Assembly: GCF_040802235.1 (NCBI RefSeq)
Contig: NC_133157.1
Location: 22,957,501-23,021,500, forward strand
Length of the DNA stretch: 64,000 nt
Reading direction: 5' to 3'
DNA from: Manis javanica
Lineage: Eukaryota > Chordata > Mammalia > Pholidota > Manidae
The notes under the pieces: model-generated
Seen by the model: only the letters and a program-made list of their open reading frames with translations
Databases searched by the model: none
What the model was told of the DNA's origin: nothing
Program-made: the position numbers and the translations under genes
In this document: positions 1 through 12,800 of the stretch, piece after piece
Position numbering within the stretch: position 1 is the stretch's first letter
Layout: each line of letters opens with the position of its first letter

Positions 1-830
1 TTCTGTGCTGCGCGACGGGCTGAGGGTGATGGCCGCCTCTCCGGGTCCCGCCGGCGTTGGCGGCGCTCGGGCAGCGCACGGCTCCGGCCCGTCGGGCTTT
101 GTCTTCGACTCGGGACTCGAGATAAGAACTCGCTCGGTGGAGCAGACGCTGCTCCCTCTGGTTTCTCAGGTAAAGTAGCGCTCATCGCTGCCCCTCGTCT
201 TCCTCCGGCCGCGGCCCGAGATGGCGGCGGCCGCTCGCACGGCCGGGGCCCGGCAGGAGGCAGCTGCTGCCCCACGTTCGGCACCGGGTCTGCGGCGTCG
301 GTGTTGGACCGCCTGTCTGTGGCTTGAGAACGGGCCTCGGCCCGGGCGGCGGGAGTCTGGTCCATCCGCGGTGCGGCGGCGAGGCCGAGCGGGCTGAGCG
401 GCAGAGGAGGCTGCGGGGCTGGGAGCCTAGTGCCCACGCGGGCGCCCGACCGGCAGGTGCGCGGGCGCACAGGACCCGCCTGACAGCTGAGGCTCCGGCA
501 GCCCCTGGCCCAGCGAGGTCCCTCGCGAGCTGGGAGGCCGAGCCAAGGTCTTCGGAGGCAGAGAGGACCCCCGCGGGGGCCCCGCTGGCACTTAGAGGTC
601 CTCCTCGTTGTCACTCTTTAACGCACTGCGAGCACACCTTTGCATCCCAGTCTCAGTCCGGACTGTTGGCCACTCTGGCGGGGGCACTCCTGCCGGGCTC
701 CGAGTCCAGCGTGCTCTCCCTGCGCCCTTTGTCCCTTTCTCCTGCGGTGCGTCGGCTCACCCGTCTCTCATTCACCCCGAGCCACCCTGCCCCTTCTCCT
801 TCACCTGCCTGCTCACTTAAGTCGGCTTTT
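1..830. promoter_or_regulatory. CTNNAL1: CpG island over CTNNAL1 exon 1 and proximal intron 1
   Basis: Dense CG dinucleotides and very high G+C run from the left edge to roughly 830, then drop sharply. The core promoter and transcription start probably lie at or left of the window edge. GAGATGGCGGC at 218-228 resembles the downstream YY1 element (ATGGCGGC core) of many CpG promoters; that reading is inference. Confidence 0.85.
29..169 (+). CDS. CTNNAL1: CTNNAL1 exon 1 (codons 1-47)
   Basis: Starts at ATG 29-31 in a G-rich leader (GGGTGATGG) and ends with ...LLPLVSQ before donor GTAAAG at 170. It encodes a Gly/Ala/Ser-rich N-terminus followed by [17 protein letters not shown], the first conserved segment of the catenin-like fold. 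The exon ends in phase 0. Only 28 nt of leader are inside the window. Confidence 0.97.
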
Positions 831-3800
831 GTCCAGCTTCGGTAGAGTGATGTGCAGGACTGATAGTTATCCGGATACGCATCTTTTTGCCAAATCCCTT
901 TTGGGATGAATGCTTTGTTTGTTGGTCCTAACAGAAGTCTGGAGTCAGCTAACTGACGCGCTTAGTTTTAGAGAAGTTTTTGTTATTGTGAGCCTAGTTA
1001 TACGTAGCCCGAGGGCTAGAATTCCCTAGATCTCTTGTACTGTGCCAAACTGCGGGGAGTGAAGAATTCTGTGCCTTCAGGAGCGCGTTGGCGATGTGTG
1101 ACTCAACTAGACGGTAAGGTCTTGATGACTCATGCCAGTATTGCCAAGACTTTAGAGGTAGAAGGAATCTTAAAGGTTATCTGACTCTAAATTAAAAATT
1201 CTTTCTTAGAGCATCCTTGACACCTGATTACCAGTCTCCTGCTTAAACAAGTTCAGTGGAGAGCCTGTATCTGTTCCATAGAATTGTACATGCTATCTGT
1301 TCTCCATCCCAGCCCTGCAAATATTTGAAAACAGTAGTCACGCATGGCCCTCCATTGCTGTAATGCTGATTAAATAGCTACGTTTTCTTCACCTGTGCTC
1401 ATTGTAGCCTAGCTAACAGAACAATGAATAAATACGCTGGATCCTCTCCCCACTGTCCCTTCCATGTCTGTTGACACTGATCAGTGGGAAGTGGTGCTAG
1501 GATCGGTTAGAATGTCTGCAGTATCCCTTTCCTCCAAAAGAATGCCACTACCATCACCACCAGTACAACCACACCCCAAAAATGAAAAAATACTGGAGTA
1601 GTTTTAAGAGAGAGAGAGAGAGTGGTGGAGTTGAAGTTGACAATATTTTATCCATTTATTTAACAATGTGTATATGATGCTCACTATGTGCTAAGGCATG
1701 CTCTAAACATTTTATAAGTATTAACTCATTTAATTCTTGGAACAACCTTATGAGGAGATACATATTTACTCTCATTAAATGGATGAGGAAAACTCAGGCA
1801 TAGTAAAGTTGAGTAACTTGTTATGGGACTTCTGGCTGTAAATGTCAAACTGGGATTAGAACCCAGGTGTCTTGGCTCCAGAGGCATATGCTGCATTCTT
1901 TCTAGAGATTAGAGAGCAGTGATGAGGTCAGCTAGTAGTAGGTACAGAAAAGAGATTGCAATGGAAAAACAAACTGGAAGGTTGTTACAATCTGGAGAAA
2001 TAGTGACTTTTCACAGTATCAGTTCTAAAAATCTATCAGCCCTACAGCTCTGTATTGTTTAATTCTGGGGTAAAAGGGTGGAGAGAGTAAGAGAGTGAAG
2101 GAGGAAGCCTGTGAAGAGCTACTGAGAGTGAATTAGAAGTCAATGAAGTAGGGGGAAAATAGCAGCTTTTCTTTCTTCTCTGTTACAGACTGATTCAGAG
2201 CCATAGCTGAGGTTCTGCATCCCACACATTATATATCCACAGCTATATATTTGGCACAATACCATAACTGATATTTGTAATGATTGACTGTACTCAACAA
2301 AAAAAGAAATTTGCTTAAATCTAGAAATGTATAAAACAGGCCAAAATACTGTCAACAAAGCAGGATAAAGTATAGAGTACATTGTAGAATGATTTTTAAG
2401 TTTCAAGGAGTATTATGAGATTAAAACTGAAGGTTTCTAGAAAATGCATTTCCACGAGTCCCATTTTCTAATGTTGCTACATTATTATCCAACTCACGTT
2501 TCACCATCATATCCACAAGAATATTTTAAGCAAGCATTTGGTATGTGCTTTTGCTGCTCTTTGAGGGACTTACATTCTAGTTGGAAGACAGGACACATAC
2601 AGAATAGCACATGCCAAGTGTCAAGTAAACATCATCAATAGTAGATGACTTAAGAGGTCAGAGAAGGCATGGATGAGTAAGGAACTATGCCAGAGAGGAG
2701 ATAGGGTTTTGAGGGGAACGAATAGGACTAGCACTGTGCAACTTAGTGACTTTTAAGCAGATAGTTTCTCTCTACTCTGGAATCATCTAACCTCTTACGA
2801 CCCTCCAAGTAAAAAGTTCTGTTATGGTATTTTGAGTCATTGAGGTTGATAAACATTTGTGATCTTGGAAAAATTGGTTCTATGTATTGAATGACATATA
2901 CAAAGTTGTATTTAAGTTATTTTCCTTGAAGAGATCATACATTCAGAGTTTTTTAATTTAATAAACCTATGAAGTAGGGACCCAAATCAATATATAAAAT
3001 ATTGATAATGCCCCCACAAAAGTTCTGGGGTTACTGAATTTAGGAATGCAATGTTGAGTAAGTATTGCAAAAATGTGTGTAAATTTCTGCATTCAAATAT
3101 TAGAAAAGATATATGTTCTTATCAGTAGATGCAGGAAAAGCATTCAGTGTAACTTTTAATTATGATAAAAAGCACTTAGCAAGCCAATAATAGAATAAAA
3201 CTTCCTTAACCTAATAGAGTACCAATAGAAAACCTACAATTAACATTATAGCAATGAGTCCAATTTGAAACAAATGTTTCCTTTAAAACCAGAAACAAGA
3301 GGAGGGATGCGTACTATCATAGCTTTTATTCAGTGCTGTACTGAAAATTCTAACCAGTGCAACATAACAAGGAAAAGTGAAAGAGACAAAGAAAGGAAAG
3401 GAAAAATCAAAACTCTCATTGTGATATAATTACCTACATAGAAAACTTAAATCTACAATTAATTATAAAAATTAGGAGGTTTAGTAAGCTCACTGAATGT
3501 AGGATACTAAAATCAACTACATTTCTGTACATTAATAAAAAAAAGTGATTCTAAAAAAAATGCCATTTAGAATAAAATGACAGCAAAAAATAAAGTTCCT
3601 AGGAGTAGATGTATGAATAGCAAAAGAGATGCCAAATTTAATGGAGAAATTTTAGAAAATTTTATTGAAAGCCAAAGTAGATCTAAATAAATGGGAGAGA
3701 AGTACATATTGGCTTGAGAAGACTATTTTGTCTTGATATTAGAAACATACCAATTCTCCCTATTAATCTGTACATTTAATGCAATTCCAGTGAAAGTTTC

Positions 3801-6800
3801 AATAAGGATTTTTTAGAAGAATTTGATACGAGTAACTCTAATATTTATATGAAAGAGCGAAGAGCCAAGAATAGCCAGAAGAGAAACAAACTGGGTGGAC
3901 TTGCTTGCCAGATCTCAAGGCTTAGCATAAAGCTACAGTAAGACAACGTGGATATAAGAACAGAGATGAACAAATAAACCAGTGAAATAGGATAGAGTAC
4001 GCATCCACACATACATGGAAACTTGATAAATCACAGAATTGACAATGCTGGTCAGTGAAGAAAGGAAGAACTTTTTAAAAACTGAGGCTAGGACAATTGG
4101 TTATCTAATAGAAACACATTAAACTAGATCCTTGTTTCACACCATATACAAAAATCAATTTCAGATGAATTAAAGACATTGATAGGAAAGTAAAAACTTT
4201 TAACACTTTCAGGAAAAAATTACAGGGTAATACCTTCACCACCATCCTTCCCTCATGGTGGGAAGGATTTTTTAATATACCAAAGTACAAACTCTAAGTA
4301 AAGATTGATTAATTTGATTCCATTAAAATGATGAACCTGTTTATCAAAATTGAAAGGATAAGCCATAAAGTGGGAGAAGATGATTACAACACAAATCAAC
4401 AAATAATTGGTAGTACCCAGAATAAATAAAGGGCCCCAGTGAATCAAAGATAAAAAGATTACCCATAAAAACTGGTAAAACAAATAGTCATCTTGCAGCA
4501 GAGGAGATGGCTAAATGATATTTATAAAGATGTTCAATTTCACTAGCAATCAGTGGGCACACAATGAAACCACAGTGCTAACAAGTCTTTCTGAGGCATG
4601 TGGTGCTGATGGGAATGTCAATAGCATAACCATTTGGAAAACAGTTAGATGTAATCTATTGGAGTTGTAGGTGGGTATTACCTATGGCCCAGCCATTCCA
4701 CTCCTCAATCCATACCTCCAGAGAAACTCTTGCCTGTGTGTTAGGAGACATGGATTGGAATGTTCATAGTCTTTTTACTTCTAATGGCTCCAAACTGGAA
4801 ACATATCTTTTAACAGTAGGATTTTTAAATAAATTATGCTGTGTTCACACAATAAGATACTATGCAGCGGTGAAATAAATGAACCACAGCTATAATTATC
4901 AATATGGGTGAATCTCAAACACATTATGTTGAGTGAAAAAAAATTAAAGGTTCCAAAGCGGGCAAAATGAAACCATATATCCTTTGGGGATATAACATAT
5001 GTGCAGTAGTTATATTAAGGGAGTGATGAGCACAAAATCAGAATAGTAGTTTTGTCCAGGGAGAGAGAAGGGGGTGATGTAGAAAAAGGGCAAACAGGAC
5101 ACATAGCATGTCAGTGGTATTGGTAATGTTCTCTTAAGCTTTGTTATAGGTACGTGATTCTGCCTTTCATTTCTTTAAACTGTACATATATATGTTATAT
5201 ACACTCATTTTTTATTTATTTTCTAATTCAGACAATTTTTTTAAAAAGCCCTGGGCTAAGTCCCAACTTAACCCCACCTAGTTGCACCTTAGAACATGTG
5301 CAGAGCAACTCCCCACCTTTTTTAATAGTCACTTTATTCTTCCCATCAAAACTCCCACTCCTGGTCTTGTAATGTTTTTACCCAAGGAAGGGAAGAAGGA
5401 TATCTGCCACATAGCCCCACCCTAAGTGTGGAATGTTATTCTACCACCCACTAGTCTTTTCCTGTCTATGACGGATTTAATTCACCATTGTACAGGCACT
5501 TTAAATTTCTAAGGTAGTTCACCTCGTCTTCCCATTTTTCTACATTGTTCTGGGAGCTTTTCAGGATCCTTGTCCCACTAAATTGGGGATGAATAGAGTA
5601 TATACAAGACCTTCTTTCGCTAATTTTTATATGTAAATATATGTCTATTTTTAATCGCAAAGATAAAACACGTAAGTGGTGTACAAAGTAAGTAAAAGTG
5701 CCTTTTTTCTGCTGCTTTTTTCAAGCACCTCCCATGACTTGGTGTGTTTGCTTCCATATTAATTTCTGTATCTGGGTAGCTGATTTTTTTAATCTAATAA
5801 TTTTGAGACTTTACTAATGATCATGCAAGTTAAGCCCAGAGATGAACTTCTCTGTTCCAGGCTGGCTCTTACTTTTTAGGTCCCAGGGAATTAATGCTTT
5901 GTTGTTTTACCTGGGCTATTGCCATTTTTTTCTTCTTCTTGGTCTTCACTTGCTTTCTTTCATCCCTACAAAATAAGTAAGTAAATTAAGAAAATCCATT
6001 TCAATCAAGAGATTATTGTCAGTTATCTAGAAAATAAGAATAACATTACACACATGAGGAAAGACCAGAGAATGAAGAAACGTAAATTGTTCACTATATA
6101 TCAGACACTATACTAAGCACTTTATTTATATTTACCAATTTATTCCCCCACAACAACCTTGTGAGATGGGTCTATTATTCTGTTTTTACAGGTAAGAACA
6201 CTGAGTCACAAAAAGGTTGGATAACTCGCCACATAGTCACATGACAGCTAGAATTCAGACCCAGGCAAAGTGAAGCCAGAGTCATGCTCTTAACTGCTAG
6301 AATATACTTTGTTGGTGATCGATACTTCTTCACATCCTTTGCTGGAAGGTATCAAATAAGCCCTAGTTCTTTTATTCCACAGCAGAGTTCTTCAATATGT
6401 CAGATTCTCTTTCTTCCCCAGGGGTTGCCTTCTCTGCTCGCTTTTCAGTTCATTCAGGTGTTCTGTAGACAGGTGTCAGGGCAACTCCAGGTTGTGACTC
6501 CCAATTTAATATGTCTCCTATTTTTGCAGAGTAACAGTTAAAATTTTATTTGGCATGTTGTAATTACAGGGCACTTTCACCAGTTGTCTTTCTGTTGATC
6601 CTTAATGTAATCTTGGGAAGAAAGCAGCAGTGTAGTGGCTATGAGTGTAGGCAATTTATTGGCTTTGTGAGCTTGGGCAAATTCTTAACCTCTTTAAATT
6701 TCAGGTTCTTTATGTAAAATGAGGGTAAAAATAGTATCCACCTCATAGAGATGTAGGCATTAAATTAATTAATACATGTAAAACATAGTGCCTACTACTG

Positions 6801-9800
6801 TTTTGCTTAATGTTAAATGTTAATTAGTCTTATTTTTGGCACATGATAAGGAAATCAAAGTTTGATGTCAATTTTGTAAGACTGTATGTTTATGTATATG
6901 TATAAAACAAGACTAAAAAGACATCTAAATGCTCATGGGGTAGTGTGATTGTGGGTGATTTTAATTTTGCTAGGTTTTGCTCTATTTCCTATATATATAC
7001 ATATTTTAACAACCGACATGTATAACTTTTTGAAACTCCCCTGAGAAAAGTTAGAAAGTAGTTTTTAGGACATAAGTACACCTTTTAATGAGGAATTTTA
7101 TAAGTTGACTTGGTTCCACTAAATGTCAGTTTTAAGTGGGTATCCATATTTGGATTAAACATTTTACAGACTGCTTTGAGTAAGAGGAAGACAGCCACAC
7201 CTGATTATGCACTGGGGAGGATGCAATAGTGAAAATAAAATGTGTATTTCAGAACTGAAAAGTAGTTGGTATTTTAGCCTAATTGCAGATCTTTTCTTTA
7301 TAATTGAAAATTTTAAATTTTATATAAATAAAGGATTTAATAAACCCAACTTAAAACTCCTTTTCATTTTCCAGAGTGGTTGTTTGGGATAATCAGTGGT
7401 GGTCAAGTCCTTTATTTTCTAAGTGGTACTAAGAGTTCCTATGGTCTATCAGGTGTAGAGAAGGACTTAACTAGTACTAATAGGACTAGTTTCCTAGTAC
7501 TTTCTCTGCTTCCTAGTGCTATGATCCATAGTCATCCTCAAAATCAACCATGACAACTCTTCTTTGATGTGCTTACCTAATGGGCTTTTAGGTAATATTT
7601 TATTTTGAAAAAGTGTTCTCCTTCTAAAAACAAACAAACAAAAAACATCTACTGAAGAAGAGTACTGGGTGGGCTTTGGTGTCAGAAAAACTTGGGTTCA
7701 AATTCTAAACTAGGTCATTTCTTAGCTGTGTGTACCAAGTACGTATTCACTCAGCTTCAGTTTTCTTATTCTTAATAAAACCTAATGATTAGATAAGAGA
7801 ACTAATAGTAATATACCTTAAAAAGCTTATAAACTATGTTAAGCAATATTTGCCTCAGTTCATTTAATCTGCTTTTCAATGTTATAAGACAGAGAAAGCA
7901 GTATGGCTAAGTGGTTAAGAGGCTAGACTCTGGAGTCAGAATCTGGATTTAAATCTTAATTCTCCTTTCTCTTTGGTGTACAGTTCTCTTACTCTCCTGA
8001 TGTCCAGTTTCCTCATTTGTAAAATGGGGATCTGTTAGTACCTATTTCATTGGGATTTTGTGAGGCATTATGGAGTTGTATTTAAAAGTATGGCCTCTGT
8101 CAGCATTACCCAAAATCAGATAAGGACACTCTAAGGAAAGAAAACTACAGTCCAATATCCCTGATGAATATAGATGCAAAAATTTTCAACAAATTAAACC
8201 ATATTCAATAGCACATTAAAAGGATCATATACCATGATCAAGTGAGATTTATCCCTGGGATGCAAGGATGGTTTGATATATCCAAGTCAATAAATGTGAA
8301 TGCACCACATTAATAAAATTAAAGATAAAAATTGTACAATCATTACAATAAATGCAGAAAAAGCTTTGACAGAATTCATGATAAAAACTATCAACAAATT
8401 TGAGTATAGAAAGAATATACCTCTATCGCTAATCATCAGGGAAATGCAAATTAAAACCACAGTGAGATATCACCTCACACCAGTTATAATGGCCAACATC
8501 CAAAAGACAAGGAACAACAAATGCTGGTGAGGATGCGGAGAAAGGGGAACCCTCCTACAGTGTTGGTGGGAATGTAAATTAGTTCAACCATTGTGGAAAG
8601 CAGTATGGAGGTTCCTCAAAAAGCTAAAAATAGAAATACCATTTGACCCAGGAATTCCACTCCTAGGAATTTACCCAAAGAAAACCAGACCACAGATTCA
8701 AAAAGACATATGCACCCCTATGTTTATCGCAGCACTATTTACAATAGCCAAGACATGGAAGCAACCATGGAAGCAACCTAAGTGTCCATCAGTTGGCAAA
8801 TGGATAAAGATGTGGTACATATACACAGTGAAATACTATCCATCCATAAGAAGAAAACAAATCCTACCATTTGCAACAATGTGGATGGACCTAGAGGGTA
8901 TTATGCTCCGTGAAATAAGCCAGGCGGAGCAGGACAAGTACCAAGTGATTTCCCTCATTTGTGGAGTATAACAACAAAGCAAAACTGAAGGAACAAAGCA
9001 GCAGCAGACTAACAGACTCCAAGAAGGGACTATTGGTTACCCAAGGAAAGTGGGTGGGGAGGGCAGGTGGGGAGGGAGGGAGAAGGGGATTAAGGGGCAT
9101 TATGATTAGCACACATAATGTAGGGAGGTCACAGGGAAGGCAATATAGCCCAGAGAAGACAAGTAGTGACTCTATAACATCTTACTATGCTGATGGACAG
9201 TGACTGTGATTGGGTATGTGGGGGGGACTTGATAATATGGGTGAATGTAGTAACCACATTGATTTTTCATGTGAAACCTTCATAAGAGTGTATATCAATA
9301 ATGCCTTAATAAACAATTTTTAAAAATTGAGCAAAATAAAATCAAGATGTTGACTGAGTCCACAGTAATCTGAAGGCTGGGCTCGGGCCAGAGAATCTGT
9401 TCCCATGTTCACACAGCTCCCTGTTGGCAGGAGGCCTCAGTTTTTTACTGTCTTTTGGTCAGAGGCCTCAGTTTCTTACCATATGGGTCTCTCCATAGGG
9501 TTACTTGAATGTCCTCCATGAAGTAATAGCTAGTTTTCTTCAGTGTTTGATCCCAGAGAGAGTGGGATGCAAGTCACAATATGTTTTGTGGCCAACTGTC
9601 AGAAGTATGTCATTGTTTCCACATAATTTTATTCATTAGAACACAGTCAACTAAGTTCATCCCAAATGTAGGGGGTGAGAAATGAGGTTCCACCTCTTGA
9701 AAGGAAAAATATCAAAGAATTTGTGGACACATTTTAAAAGCACTTTTCCTACTTAAAAACTCTTCAGTGGCTTCCTGTCACACTTAGAATAAAATACAAA

Positions 9801-12800
9801 CCCTTTACTCCTATTCAAAGCCTTACATAGCTGGTCCCTGCCCACCCATTAGTTATAGGTTTTATCCTTGCCATTTGGCCACTGTTCTTAAACCGTTTTT
9901 GGCCTTCCCTCATTCTTAAGGGACCTCTGACCCCTTTTTCTCTTCTTCTTCTTCTTTTTTTTTTTAACAATTTTTCTCCTCCCTAAAATGCTTGCTTGAT
10001 TCCTTGATGTTTGCCAGCCTGGTTACTTGATGTCCTTTAGATCCCAGCTTAAATATCACTTCCACGTAGAAGGAAGATCAACTAATTTCAGATAACTACA
10101 TAGATACTTTCTATCATATTATCCTATTATAATATTTTACATAGCATTTATATTAAATTTTGCTTGTTTACCTACTTATGTGATTATTGTATCTCCCCTC
10201 CCCCCACTAGAATGTAAGGTCCATGGAAGTATGAGCATTTTCTTTCTTGTTTATTGCTGTTTCATCATTGCCTAGAATTTTGTTTGGCATATGATAGGTG
10301 TGCAACAAATTCACCTCGTATGGTTGAATTATTGTTATTCTGACAGACCGTAAACCAGTGGGGACGGTATTGTGTTAGTATTGTTCACTGACGCATCCTG
10401 AGGACTTGGCATCTAGGATATATTCAAAATTGAAAAACAGTATTATAGATGAAACTTATTTAGAGAGATTAAGTAAATTTCCCTAGGTCATTTAGCTATG
10501 GCAAAGTTGTAATGGCAGACAAGGCTCGAACCCAGGCCTTCCTGATTCTAAACTACTAACATCATAACATATAAAGTGCTTGGCACATACTAGTTGCTCA
10601 AAGTCATTCCCTACCTCTTCTCTTAATTCTCTATTCTGGTCTTTGTTAATATACTTATATGAATCATTTCATTTTATACTCAGTGGACATCTACTATTTG
10701 GGGTCTACATTCTTCATGTAACATTCTTTAAATATTTTTATACATCAGTATAGTTCATATACTAATTTTCTAGGACATTTTGAGAACTTATATTTGTTTC
10801 AATCAGCTTAACTTGTCACTTTTTATATTTTATTTCAGGGCTTGGAATCAAGTTGAAACTCTTGGCATTTCATTTACTTTGAGTCTATAACAAAATAGAT
10901 TACAGTGTTTTATAGGTGTCTAGTTAGTTAAGGAAACACATACAGCACATATACTATTTGTAGAACCTGTGAACTGCGCTGGGCTGTGAAGTGGGGTGCC
11001 AGGTGAAGAACATGCTGCCCTGCATTTTATTATAGCAGCTCAAGTCCTAGTAGAAGAAACGAGACCGGAAGTGCTTTGGTGTTCTCTGGATTCTGTGGAT
11101 ATAAATGATCCATCCACTCCTGTCTTTAAGATTTGTTGAAATAGCTGAAGAGTTTCTGGAACTGTATGCCCCAGATAACTGCCCTCAGGTAAATTCGGAA
11201 TTGGTATCAATGGAAACATGTCCTGAGGAGGGATGCAGGATGCGATGCTTTTCTGGTCGTCTCTGGGTTGAAGTGTTAAAGCTATCAGTTTAGCTTATTA
11301 GGCTAGACTGGTATGTCGGCATTAGTTTTCTTGGCCTTCGTGGTATAGCTCTTTAAAAAAAAGGTACTGAGATAAAATTTAAGTAAGTTGCTTCTATCTC
11401 TTTTTTTAGATCACCACACTTATTAATCATAAAGATAACACCAAGAAGTCTGATAAGACTCTGCAAGCGATTCAGCGTGTAGGACAAGCCGTCAACTTGG
11501 CAGTTGGAAGATTTGTTAAAGTAGGAGAAGCTATAGCCAATGAAAACTGGGATTTGAAAGAAGAAATAAATATTGCCTGTATTGAAGCTAAACAAGCAGG
11601 TATGTGGATATTGATATTGATGCCTGTTGTACCAATTTTGTTGCTTTGTGTATGATGACAAATTATTGTCTCATTTTCGGTAAAGATGTGCACTGTGCTT
11701 TAGCTCTGTCATTACAGATGCCTAGGAAATTATAGGCCTGGATTAGCTTCCAGGAATATTGAACTTCTCTTGGCTCAAGTCCTAAATCAGAAGCATTGAA
11801 TTATTTCACTTGGCAGAATAGTAGTCTGTCATCCTTGCCATTAGCCACTGAAGTGGGAGAGATTAGAGGAATGTGAGGCAGGGACTGTGCCCTTAAGGAA
11901 CATATTAGCCCACTTGTCACCATCTAGGAAATGGAAATGAAAATTAGTGCCCTCCTGTACTCTAGACAAAGCATAGTGTCTTCAAATTTCATGATGTCCC
12001 ACTTCTCTGTAGCTAGTGGCACAGAAGCTAGAAAGAATCTGAGGTGTTTTGATGGATACAGAGAGTTCAATTTTGTTGAAGTATCATTTATCCATTTATT
12101 GTTTCAGTTAATATTTACTATGTGCTGGCTATATACCAGGCATTCTTCTAGGCCACAGGATATAACTGTGTGCAAATCAGTCAAAATCTGCCCTCATGGA
12201 GCTTGTGTTCTAGTGAAGAGACCATAAACAATGAATAAACATATATAATGTCATGTAGTGATAGTTATCCAAGAAGAAAATAAGGCAAAGTAAGGACTAG
12301 GAGACCAGTGGAGGTATATTTTACAGATGGCAGGGTTTTTCAACTTTGAAGCTGTTGACATTTTGGGCTGGATAATTATTTGTTGATAATTCTTTGTTGA
12401 GTGTGGGGGCTCTCCTGTGCATTTTAGAGTGTGGAGCAGAATCCCTTGTTTCTACCTATTAGTTGCTGGATCTCCTCTTCCCCCACTCTGACAACCAAAA
12501 GTGTCTCCAGACACTACTAAATGTCCTTTGAGGGGTCAAAATATTAAGAACTAGTGAGAGGGGTTTGGCAAGACTTCTAAGGAGCTATCGTTGGAGCCAG
12601 AACTGCAGTGCAATGAGGTCCCAGCTATGGGAATATTTGGCAGAAGGGCATGGCAACAAGAGAGAAAACAGGTTGGCCTTCCAGGCAAGGACAGGAATTT
12701 TGGACTGTGTTCTAAGGGTAATGGGGGTCTAGTGGAAGGTTTTGTGCAGGGTGATGGCATAACCTCATTTATATTTTAAGAAGGCCACTGTTGGCTCCTG

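Larger units (their letters stand above)
170..11409 (+). other. CTNNAL1: CTNNAL1 intron 1
   Basis: Holds the tail of the CpG island, several MIR copies, two L1 fragments, an L2 and other fossils listed separately. Stretches 830-1640, 1910-2500, 2730-3100, 5220-6080, 6800-7655 and 10570-11400 show nothing I recognise beyond AT-rich unique sequence and a short GA tract near 1611-1622. Confidence 0.8.

Noticed and set aside
324-845. 173-codon open frame in the CpG island
   Set aside because: Arg/Ala/Pro/Gly-rich composition of GC-rich non-coding DNA; lies in CTNNAL1 intron 1, no family resemblance.
7885-8095. tRNA-like promoter text
   Set aside because: It is the tRNA-derived head of a MIR SINE, not a foldable tRNA gene.
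8591-8971. 126-codon open frame as a host gene
   Set aside because: Clear L1 ORF2 C-terminal remnant within the L1 at 8101-9341.
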